NCBI GenBank assembly: GCA_030407315.1
Contig: JALQPE010002394.1
Span: forward strand, 1-64,000
DNA: 64,000 nucleotides
Direction: 5' to 3'
DNA from: Asparagopsis taxiformis
Lineage: Eukaryota; Rhodophyta; Florideophyceae; Bonnemaisoniales; Bonnemaisoniaceae
Shown here: positions 55,426 through 64,000 of the stretch, piece by piece
Layout of the letters: every line of letters begins with the position of its first letter
How positions within the stretch are numbered: the stretch's first letter is position 1
Notes under the pieces: model-generated
Database searches by the model: none
The model's input: only the letters and a program-made list of their open reading frames with translations
Told to the model about the DNA's origin: nothing
Made by a program: the position numbers and the translations under genes

Positions 55426-56090
55426 ATTAACCTACACCTCACGAGGAAAATAATAATTCTTGTGTTCCGATCAATTACCCTTGCTCGCGTTTGGTCTCTC
55501 TGTCTGCTGGGAATTCTAGCCATGAGGTGTAACTTTGTTCCCACACGTCGATGTGGAGCACGTCAGTTTGTCTCATCTCGACTTGCCAGCCAGGTAGAAA
55601 GCTTTTCATTTTGTGTGTTTCCTAGGACAAGTGTCCTATTCTCATTTTTGTCACAGTTTAGTTCTGTTCCGTCACACTTCTTAAAGTCGAACATAAACAA
55701 AATGATTTCTACAGCAAAACCTCACCGCCGCCGCTACTTTTCTAGAAACATTTCACATTTGAACCATGAACAGAATTGTTAATAACTTTACCCCTGGATA
55801 CTATTCTTGGAATATGTGGTGCCTACTGAATCGCTGAGCTACCAAAAACCGTAAAAATCCTACTTCGGGTTTTTTCCAAAACCCTCTTTTATGATAGCAA
55901 TTCGAAAATACAATGACTTGCCACTCCGCCAGCTCAGCTCACTAGTCCACTTTTTGACATAAGCAGGGTGCAGTTTACAACTGTAATTTCCGCTTTGCGC
56001 ATCAATTTTCAACTACAATTTATTTGAGGCTGGTACCACTACCCATCTTCTATTTGCACTGATCGAAACGTTTCCAAAAACATAAGACTT

Positions 56091-56932
56091 ATGTCTGCTG
56101 TTCCGCAGAACACGCCAAGCAAGCATGACGACGAGCCCCCATCTTCCTCACATACCGTCGCCTTACCAGCAGAGGAAGGTGTAAACACGTCTGAACCGGT
56201 ACACCTGGCCTTTGAACCGTTGGGAATAGTGAAAAGGCAAACTCGAGCTGGGGCACCAAACTACACCACAGAAGACATAGAAGCTCTTCTCAATTGCGTA
56301 TCTGCAGTGCATCCTCTCGGCTCTAACCATTGGGCTATAGTAGCGAGCAAGTTTTCGCTGTGGGCGAAGGAGAACGAGAGATCGGTCAGGGACCAAGACA
56401 GTATCTGCAACAAGTTTGAAAAGATTGACAATACCAAAGAACGAACTGGAGACCCTTCGTTCCCCTCGACCGTTCGCAAAACGAAACATATAGTACTGGA
56501 CATACAAAACAAATGCGCAGCTCGAGTGCTAGGAAGTGACGTCGAAAAAGAGGATACAAATGATGCTGACTGTTTCGGGAGAGGTGGAACGTGTGTGACA
56601 GAGGGGATCGAAACGGTAGGCAAATATGTTGGGAAGCGTCGAATGGGGAGCTCGGGTCTGTCAACACTGTCAAAAATGTCAAAGACTGATAGCAACTAGT
56701 GGAACATGTGGGGAAAATTTCAGGACATATTGGAAAGATATAAGAGTTCATGTCACGCAGTGTACTCGAAGAAGCATCCGCAATGACCAAAGAAGACGGT
56801 AAGGCAGATGTAAAAGCGGAAATATCAAAAAGCCTAAAACCTACTAACCAGATGCTGGAGAGTATGGCCGAGATTCTTTGTGCTTTGACTAAGTCTGGCT
56901 GTCAGAGTAATGGCGCGAATAAACCGGGATGA
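56091..56932 (+). CDS. Harbinger B Myb/SANT-like protein
   Basis: ATG 56091 gives a 202-residue frame to TAG 56697-56699. It holds a trihelix-like segment (NYTTEDIEALLNCVSAVHPLG, NHWAIVASKFSLWAKEN, SVRDQDSICNKFEKI) of the kind encoded beside Harbinger transposases. A second short frame at 56750-56932 (SMAEILCALTKSG) resembles the usual C-terminal helix and is offset by one frame, so the gene may be shortened. It converges on the transposase at 56889-57758 and overlaps its 3' end. Confidence 0.6.
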
Positions 56933-57758
56933 TGCGATCTAACGAGAACGGTAAAATTAATTGCAACTGTATGGACTGAGCTTGTTGTGGATCAGAATAA
57001 GTAGAGCGAATCTGACTAAGAACGACATATCTGGTTCTAAAGTTGAACAGGTGGCAGAATATAGTCAATAGTCTAAGCCTTTTTGTACAATCCGCAGGCA
57101 GTGGAACTTTTTGTCTAGCGAATGGCGCTTTAATGGCACGTATGCTCCATTCACCGCTTTGACGTTCACTTGGCATAATTCGCTGTTGTAGGAGATCCAC
57201 AGCTGCAAGTGGCGCACTTTCAGGTATGTTAGATACCTCATTCGTTTTGCGATTACGAACAGTCTTTCCGTTTGTCGCTTTTGAATTTGTCACAAAAGCG
57301 GAGTCGCCTAGTATTGCCATTCCAGGTGGTGTGCACTCATCAGAGATTTTAGGGTAGTACAATCTAGATACTGTGGCTATTTTGGTATCGTGCCAACTAC
57401 CAGGGTAATTGAAAGCTGCATGTATGAGCTCCCCGAAAAAGTTGAACACGAAAAGGTTCGTCACCTCCACAGATTGAGTGAATCCTTCGAAGTATACATT
57501 CTGGAGATTTGGCTCTGCATAATCTGCACAAGGCATTCTTCTGCCATCAGTTATCCCAAAAACTCCCTGCAAGAGCCTTCCATTCACACGACTAGAATGC
57601 AAAAGTGAAGATGATTTCTCCATTTCATCATGTGATGGCCAATGTATTTCACATTCCTTGTTTCGCTGAACAACTCTCTGTAATACCTCCAGGCTATAAA
57701 CTATCCAAACACCGAGCGTACTATTCACTACTCCAAATATTGGGCATAAGCTACACAT
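56889..57758 (-). CDS. Harbinger B transposase (DDE), N-terminus short
   Basis: 289 codons in one open frame. Numbered from the first Met (57758): first Asp at 71 (GVFGITDGRR), second at 152 (MAILGDSAFV) after the PGSWHD motif, and Glu at 203 (QSGEWSIRAIKAPF). All members of the catalytic triad are present. Compared with typical 380-420-residue relatives, the helix-turn-helix N-terminus is missing or lies in another frame upstream of 57758. It is a different subfamily from element A. No TIR pair was found for it. Confidence 0.7.
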   Translation of the reverse strand: MCSLCPIFGVVNSTLGVWIVYSLEVLQRVVQRNKECEIHWPSHDEMEKSSSLLHSSRVNGRLLQGVFGITDGRRMPCADYAEPNLQNVYFEGFTQSVEVTNLFVFNFFGELIHAAFNYPGSWHDTKIATVSRLYYPKISDECTPPGMAILGDSAFVTNSKATNGKTVRNRKTNEVSNIPESAPLAAVDLLQQRIMPSERQSGEWSIRAIKAPFARQKVPLPADCTKRLRLLTIFCHLFNFRTRYVVLSQIRSTYSDPQQAQSIQLQLILPFSLDRIIPVYSRHYSDSQT

Positions 57759-59089
57759 AGTTTGGTTTTTTTGATGTACCAGAGAGACATTCCTAGTAAA
57801 TCAATAGATTATAATAGTGGCTTCTGTGGAACGACGGTTCGTTAGAAGTAGCTGGTACGAGCCACGGACACGCTGTCCTTACGAAACGAAACAACGAACA
57901 GTGCTACCCGCTGGTGTTTGACTGTATTGGTAGGTAGAAAGGTAGAGTAGAAGGTTAGGGAGTAGACACGAGCGTCACGACGCAACAATCCACGCGAGGA
58001 TTACGTTAACGAACGAGGTGGCACGTCACCGGAGGCGCTCTCGACCAAGCCCGTAGGCACTACACGCGATCAGCCTCACGTGTGGCGATGGGTAGGGAGT
58101 GCGCAGCTCGACGGAAACGAAGCCTCGTTAGGCGAAAACGTAAACGTAAAACGTAGAAGTCAGTCGTAGACTAGAGCCGTTGCTCGTTCGATGCTTGTCC
58201 CCTTTCCCTCCCGGCACGATGCCAATACCTATATAGCCACGATGGCATCGCTTTACAGTGTAAACACTGCTCGTAACGTCCCCGAATGGGAAAGGACCTT
58301 GTGGGTCGCACGTAGGGACCCGTTGGTCCGTTGGCCGTTGCCAGTACGTTCGTTGCACACGTGTGCCGGTTGCGCGCGCGCATGCGCCAGCAATGTTCGT
58401 GCATTGCTGTCGCCGGTCGTGTCCGCCGAAATTCGAATTCTGCGGAAATCGTAAATATTTGCAATTTCGGAATTGCCACGTATACTACACAGCCCCACCC
58501 CCACACGTGGACGTCCCGGCCACGCGAGGCCCATCAGGACGCGCCTGAGACACGGGGCCGTGGCGCCTTTTCGGGTACAACTGCGGACGTGGCAGTTGTC
58601 CCGAAAAATCTCGCTTAAACGTACGCGGCCCGGTTGGCTGATCGGTTCGCCACGGCGCCGGAGCGCGCGCGTGCGCTCCGGCTCTTTCGTAATCATCGAG
58701 GCCCGCCCGTTGGCATCGTTCGTCAATGCCTCGCTTAGGCGTTTCCTGCAATCGAATGCAGTGTCCAATTCCACCACGCGGGTGTGCTTCCTTTCAGCGT
58801 GATACGTGCGTAGGCCGCGGCCATTTCGTGAGTCTGCCAGCGGGCATTACGACAACGGTCGTCCGAAGGTTATTTAAGCCGCGACTTAACGTGATAGCGA
58901 TCGTCGCTCACCCTTCCTCTCACCATCGTCATCCAGGCCGTTGCCTTTCCGTTCTTCCTCACCTCTTTCCCCCGCTGGGTACTCCTGGATACTTCCGTTC
59001 CTTACGTTCTCTTGTTCCGTCTTGCCCGCGTGGCTCTCGTCTTCGTGCTCGTTGCACTTTTCGTCTTCGTCGCGTACGAACTAACCACG

Positions 59090-61221
59090 ATGGTTACTAC
59101 GCATAGCACCGATACCAACACTCCGCGGCCCGCCGGCTCTGCTAGAGGTGGAGCGAGGAACCCTTCGCAGGGCGCTCCCTCCCTCGTCGAGGCCGGTGCG
59201 CCGCCAGCGACGGAAGCGTCCATCGCGCCCGCCCCATCCGTTAGGGCGGGTCAAGCCGTTGCTTCGCAGGCCGTCGCCTCGTCGTCTCGCCCGATGGATC
59301 CGTCTCGTCTGGTGGCTTCCGTGACGCCTGCCGAGGCTGCCCAGGCCGATGCCCCACGTGATGATGACGCGACGGCATCCGACTCGGGGAATTCGTCACC
59401 CATCATTCCGGAGGTCGCGGCCCCGTCTGTGGGTGTAGCTGCGATGGCAGCGGCCGCTCGTTCGCGTCGTGCTGGGGCAGCGGCCCGCACGGGCGTGCCT
59501 CATCGTGACGGCTCGCCTCGTTCCCCTCGCCAGGGTCCCTCGCCGGAGAGTGGTGGCCCCGCTGGGACAGTCGGCACCGCCTCACGTGGCGGTGTGGCGC
59601 TCAACGTAGGCGTCCTGACCCACGCGTGGGCTGCGTTGCCTCGCGTGGCTGTCACGGATGACGATCTCGCCACGTTGACCAAAGATCGTCTAGATGCCCG
59701 CGCGGTCGTCGACTACATGCGTTCCGCCGAGGATACGGGGGGGCGGGCAGCCGGGCGTCGTTTCGCCAACGGGCCACCGGGATCGGAACGTTACCAGATC
59801 CCGGCGTCGATACGTTGCGACCGCTCGTGGTTGCGCGACGTCAACGACGCGATCTACGTCGATCGGATGGACGCGTTCCTGTGGAAGGGGACGCCCGAGG
59901 AACCGCCGTTCATCTCGGTGGCGTCCGTATTCGTGTGTCCGCGGACACTTTCCGAGAGGCAACGAGCCGAATGGAAGACCGCCCTTTCGTTGAGCGTCAT
60001 CTCCAAGAGCGTGGTGTCGTACGACGACCATTTCGCGCTCCGTCACGTGAACGTGGACGATTACCGCGTGTCGCACGCGTCGGCTCCGTGGGTCGTCCCG
60101 AGCGAGCTCTACTTCCCGCCGTTGCCGGAAGTGGTAGAGGAGTTCCCGTACCCCCGTGGGTCGTCCACGTTGCTACGACGCGTGGTGCACTATTTTACCG
60201 ATGCCGTGAAGGACGCGCCTGCCCCCGTGAAGGAACGTTTCCTCATGGCCGTGGACATTGAACACGCAGCGATGCTCGCATGCTCGTTGTTCGTGGAGCG
60301 TCGTGTGTTCGGGCGCGCGTGCCTGCTGCCGGAGTCCACGTTGGACTTCCTGGCCGACTACGAGATGCTTCGTGCAATCCCGGTGGACGGCTCTGACACG
60401 TTCGTCTCCGTTACCAGCACGTTGGCTGAGGCTCGCGGCGCCCTTGCGTTGGGGCCGGAGTATCGCGTTATACGCCCCGACTACGCAAGCGGCGATAATC
60501 AGGAGTTCGTATCCGTGCGAAGCGATGGGGCTTACGTGCCGCGGACCGCTTCCTGTTCCGAACGCCGTCGTGGCAATCGTACCGGTTATTTTGGCGGCCT
60601 CAGGGGCAACGACCGACCTCGCGGGTCGCGTTCTGGCCGTCGTGGCCATCAAACGAAGCGCCGCATGCGCCGGATCCTCGAGGGATCGTGCCACGCGAGG
60701 CTACGGGAGGGGGCAACGTTGCCCGCGTTGGTCGTCCGGATGCGGCTACGCCGGCCGAGCGCGCGCCACGGTTCGTGAGCCTGGACGACCGCGTCTCCGA
60801 TGAGGATGCCCGTCGGCTTCTCGGTACGGCGATGGCTGCTCCGCCTCGTGCGGACGGTTGGGTTATTCGTTCCCTTATCACGTCCGTGGCTCGCGCAGCC
60901 GAAGATTTCAGGGCCCAGACGTTGGACCTGACCGCCCGTTTGGCGACGGAACGCGCGATTTCCGAGCGTCTCGCCGCGGCGACTCGTGGTTACGCACCGC
61001 CCGTTGGCGTGCGTAACGAACCCTACGGTTATGCGAGTGGCGGCGGCTACGGAAACCCCGTCGGGTATGGCCACGCGGCGGCGTACCTGCCACGCGACCC
61101 CGCTTCGGCGCGCCCTTCGCATTCACGCAGTCACGGGACTGCGGACCCTTACGCTGGGGATCCCGCGTCGCGTCGCGTCGCGTCGCGTCGCGAGCCCCCG
61201 TGGTCACGCAGACCTGCGTGA
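59090..61221 (+). pseudogene. Gag-like protein, frameshifted
   Basis: The likely start is ATG 59090 (MVTTHSTDTNTPRPA) in a good context (ACCACGATGG). An earlier in-frame ATG at 59012 only adds a hydrophobic stretch that reads like leader. An Ala/Pro/Ser-rich N-terminal third precedes a folded-looking core (about 59680-60500: DVNDAIYVDRMDAFLWKG, SLSVISKSVVSYDDHFALRH, HYFTDAVKDAPAPVKERFLM). At about 60540 the frame shifts by one base, and again near 60690. It ends as a Gly/Tyr-rich tail with a helical stretch (FRAQTLDLTARLATERAIS) to 61221. No zinc knuckle or protease was seen. The size and plan suit a large retroelement Gag, but I do not recognise a specific family. Confidence 0.45.
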
Positions 61222-61234
61222 CCACGGGGGCTCG
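61191..61234. repeat. perfect 21-bp stem hairpin with 2-nt loop
   Basis: Bases 61191-61211 are exactly complementary to 61214-61234, with AC between. Immediately left, at about 61162-61192, is a run of GCGTC pentamers (about five). The hairpin overlaps the end of the Gag-like frame. Confidence 0.9.
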
Positions 61235-61299
61235 CTCGTCGATCCGTACGCGCCGGGCTTCGTTCAGCCCAGTCGCAGCCGCAGCCACGATAGCCACGG

Positions 61300-63350
61300 C
61301 GAAGGCCCTGGTTCGTATGACCCTGCGGGCAAGCGTTCGCGTCGCTACTTGGTCTTTCCTAGGTTAGTACGTAGGCCTCGTAGGCTTTTAGCATCGAGCT
61401 GCTTCGTAAACTTTTGTTTGTTTCTTTGCGTAATCGCATGGCTCCGTTGAGCTTCGTAATTCGTATTAGCAGGTCGTCTGCAGCGAGGGAGGGGTGTGCG
61501 TTAAGCCCCTCCCCACAATTTTTTTGTTGTGGCGTCTACCCCGCTGGGTGTCGTATGGCTTACGTAGCCCGTTCTCCGCGTTCGCGACGGCGCGTGCCCG
61601 TTGGCAGGTTCGTGCAATCCGTAACTATTCGGCGAAGCGGCGGCGCGTAGCGGCGGCTTTTCAGTGCGAGTGGTACGTTAACCTCGATCGTTCAGCCCGT
61701 TGGCGTCCGTATCATTTAGTAACTAACTCGGAAATCGTTTCCGCCGTCGCTTCTCGTGCGGATAACCCCGTCGGGTGTCGAATTCCGTTGAGCGTACGAG
61801 CTCCTTGGCGCGTAGCACGTCGGTGCCAATTTTAATTTGCTCCGATGAGCTGAGCGAAAAATTCGTCGAACGTCAGACCGGCTCGCGCGTGAGTCGGTTT
61901 GAAGTTCTACGCCGTGGCGTGTACGCAGCAATTCGTCGCGGTGCGTTGCGGTTCCGTTGACAACGTGGTTGCCGGCGGGCTTGGCTTTTCGTATAGCCGT
62001 TTAACATAGTTAGCGCCGTCGCGCTGGTCGTTTCTGCGGCTTCACGTTAGCCGGTGGCGCAATAGTTCCGCTTGTTCGCTTCGCGCGGCGGCGTCAGTTC
62101 GCCGCGGCGTCCGTGGAGCGTTTCGTTAGCTCGTCCGTTTTGTGGTGCGACGTGCACCTGGGCATACGTAATGCTAGCCCTCTACGCCGTTGCGTAGTTT
62201 CGTTTATTCGCCTTGCGAACCCGACGGGGACGCGATTGACGAAGTCGTTTCGCATGCCCGCAGGTGTTTGAGGCTGCTACGTGAGCCAGTTTTTCGTCGG
62301 CTCGTTGCCTTCAGCTGTGCCGTTTACGTTGGCTACCAGTATGTACGCCGTTGCGTATTCGTATTTCGTTTCGTGGGTTCGACCCGTTGAGGTACGTCGT
62401 TATCGTTGCCGACGTTCGCGTACGCGCTCGTATCCTGGCCGACGTGGCCGGTGGCGCGTGCGCCTTCGAATTCGAGCGAAGTTTAAGCTTCGTTAGCTTA
62501 TTCGGTTAAGACGCGCACGTGCGCGTCTTAGTCTTCGTGACCGTACGTGGTCAACCCCTTTCGGGCTTGCTCGTGCGTTTCGACTAGCCCGCGGGATTGT
62601 CGTTTTCGCGCGTTTTCCGTGCGCGTTTCGTGCGCTGAGACCCGTTGGTCTCGTTCATCAGCTAGCGTATAGCTTCGTTCCGCTTCGTGCGTGAAGTTTC
62701 GTAATGAGGCCGTTGCCATCTTCGTTAGGGACGCGTCCGTCCTACGTGGTTTCTCCGCCTTTCGGCGTTACGTTGCCGTTAGCTCGCGAGCTGTTGGCGT
62801 GACCTCGTTGGTCGCTGCGACTCGTTGTCAGCGGTTGTCCACGGGGACGTACGATGGCTCACACGACATGCCAAAATTACAAAATTTTCGGGGCATGCGT
62901 GCCTCGAGATTTGGCCAGATTAGCGCACTGTAATCAGCCCGATTTTTTCGTACCGTGCGTCCATGGCCCGCTGGCCCTATCATAAATTTCGCGCGAAAAA
63001 TCTGACGTGATGTCCGTCCGTGGCCCGTGATGTCGTCATCGATGCCTGTGGGACGGACAACACTGTCGAGCCAGTCGTGGCTCTTCACATCGTGTGAATC
63101 GTCCGCACGTGGACTCGTCGTTCCGACTTTTCGTTGGCGCTCGTGCCTCCACCAACGTATGGTGTCGAAAAAGAACAGAGCGACGGCTCTAGCACGCATC
63201 ACGCCCCCCAACGCAAGGGTGGACGTCCCGGCCACTCGTTGTGCCTTCGCTTCTCGTTCGTGCGGCTCGTCGCCTTCGGTGTTGCATCGTGCAACGTCGC
63301 GTACGCGTTCGCTTAACCCCACGCTCGTGTGCGTTTTCGGGGCCGTCGTG
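61300..63350. other. 2 kb GC-rich, no gene recognised
   Basis: Rich in CGTT and GTTAG words with many short frames and no protein motif. It contains the 24-bp palindrome at 62507-62530. The last 500 bp, beside the chromodomain stop, would be where the 3' LTR of the minus-strand element should lie. Confidence 0.4.
62507..62530. repeat. perfect 24-bp palindrome
   Basis: Two 12-bp arms (62507-62518 and 62519-62530) are exact complements with no spacer. The centre is GCGCACGTGCGC. Confidence 0.9.
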
Positions 63351-63355
63351 GCCTT

Positions 63356-64000
63356 TCACGTTGTTGCTCGTCGCACGCGTGCGAAGTATCGAGAGACGCT
63401 CTCTTCAGATACGTTCCGGCGGGGCTCCCACGTAGGGTTACGATACCCGACCCACTTCACGAGGAAGTCTAACGTTCCGTCCTCGTTCCCGCGATGGTTG
63501 AGTAGGTCGTCTACTACATACGCCGGACCGTCGCGGTTCTTGTCGAGGTCTGCCTCGGTGGCATCGTATGGCTCCGGCGGGGGCGCGTTCGCCGGCGTTG
63601 GCGCGTACGCTCCACCTGCACGTTTGTTTGAGGGTGGTACGTCGACGTGAAGACGTTCGTTACGCCAATCTCATTGCAAACGCGCTGGAAGAACTTAGCA
63701 GCAAACTGCTTTCCGTTGTCGCTTATGAGCGTCCGTGGGGGTCCGTACGAGAAGACCCACGCGTTGACGAACGCACTCGCCACGTTGGCGGAATCGATAT
63801 TTCGTAGAGGTACGACTCTAGTCAGCTTCGTGAAGCGGTCCGTTATAACGAGAATAAATCGGTTACCCCGCGTGGTCTTCGTAAGCGGACCTAGTATGAC
63901 GATACATAGGTCTCGCAACGGCTCCGTAGCCGGAAATAAACGTAGCGGGTTCGTCCGTTTGCGAAGCTTCACGCGGTTCTTCGCACATCCGACGCAGTTT
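63356..64000 (-). pseudogene. second chromovirus: integrase core end and chromodomain, partial
   Basis: The sequence enters from the window edge with the last CxxC of the integrase zinc finger (CVGCAKN). It continues through the core: ILGPLTKTTRGN, VITDRFTKLTRVVPL, the second Asp and surroundings (PRTLISDNGKQFAAKFF), and the Glu region TYHPQTNVQVE. The first Asp position reads Val in CIVILGP (usually CxDILGP). At about 63605 the frame shifts and about 150 residues of integrase C-terminus are skipped. A proline-rich linker then leads into a chromodomain (YVVDDLLNHRGNEDGTLDFL, VKWVGYRNPTWEP) ending at TGA 63356-63358. It is truncated by the window on the right and damaged internally. Confidence 0.8.

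Larger units (their letters stand above)
49495..55887. mobile_element. PIF/Harbinger element A containing host gene fragments
   Basis: The ends are the 14-bp inverted repeat AGAGGGTTTTGGAA (49495-49508 and its complement 55874-55887). Both are followed inward by a similar GTAGGATTTT word, and TTT flanks each end (49492-49494 and 55888-55890) as a 3-bp target duplication, the length typical of PIF/Harbinger. Inside are a Myb/SANT-like gene (plus) at the left and a DDE transposase (minus) at the right, the standard two-gene set. Between them lie 2.5 kb of host-like sequence: an RBM39-like remnant and an MFS transporter remnant in head-to-head order. All genes in it are broken. Confidence 0.7.
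57833..64000. mobile_element. GC-rich block of retroelement-derived sequence
   Basis: Composition changes abruptly near 57833 from mixed to strongly GC-rich, with many CG dinucleotides, and stays so to the window end. It contains a Gag-like gene on the plus strand, a TATA-like TTATTTAA at 58869, and an integrase-chromodomain 3' end on the minus strand. The 17-bp word GTGGACGTCCCGGCCAC occurs at 58507-58523 and 63219-63235 in the same orientation. No complete LTR pair could be set, so it may be two or more overlapping or truncated elements. Confidence 0.5.

Noticed and set aside
57833..59000. a complete LTR starting TGTGGAACG at 57833
   Set aside because: No second copy of this sequence was found in the window, so LTR status cannot be supported.
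1..64000. CRISPR array, prophage or bacterial operon
   Set aside because: No spaced direct repeats of CRISPR type, no phage genes and no operon organisation. tRNA, TATA boxes and transposon types are eukaryotic.

Overview
The window is nuclear DNA from a eukaryote, rich in transposons and poor in introns. The evidence is a chromodomain Ty3/gypsy retrotransposon, a Mutator-like (MULE) element, two PIF/Harbinger elements, a eukaryotic tRNA-Phe(GAA) with internal A and B boxes, TATA boxes about 50-105 nt upstream of short secreted-protein genes, and no bacterial-style operons. A compact-gene, transposon-loaded lineage such as a red alga would fit, but nothing in the sequence fixes the species. 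I treat the taxonomy as a guess.

Layout. 1-14 kb is a graveyard of host genes: a flavohemoglobin, a thiopurine-methyltransferase-like protein, two copies of a phosphatidylserine-decarboxylase-family enzyme, a small Cys-rich secreted protein and two vWA proteins. All are recognisable and almost all are broken by single-base indels. 17.7-27.5 kb is one MULE with perfectly symmetric 885-bp terminal inverted repeats and an 8-bp target duplication. A 5.3-kb Ty3/gypsy chromovirus with near-identical LTRs is inserted inside its transposase reading frame. The retrotransposon has gag and pol in one frame separated by a single UAG, has lost its integrase core, and carries in its leader an array of five hairpins with an invariant loop and co-varying stems. 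28.7-29.4 kb and 47.9-48.6 kb hold two intact secreted vWA genes.

32.9-44.6 kb holds four same-strand copies of an unrecognised membrane-anchored protein family. One 660-residue copy is intact and three are in stages of decay. Its soluble part is an internal tandem duplication of about 230 residues. 48.9 kb has the tRNA-Phe.

49.5-55.9 kb is a PIF/Harbinger element (14-bp TIRs, 3-bp TTT duplication). Its Myb-like and transposase genes flank a head-to-head pair of host gene fragments: an RBM39-like splicing factor and an MFS anion transporter. This looks like gene-fragment capture. 56.1-57.8 kb is a second, different Harbinger pair. From about 57.83 kb the composition turns sharply GC-rich. 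This block holds a broken Gag-like gene, perfect DNA palindromes, and at the right edge an integrase plus chromodomain of a second chromovirus that runs off the window.

The most unusual items are the hairpin array with compensatory stems in the retrotransposon leader, the duplicated-domain membrane family, and the Harbinger that appears to carry host gene fragments.
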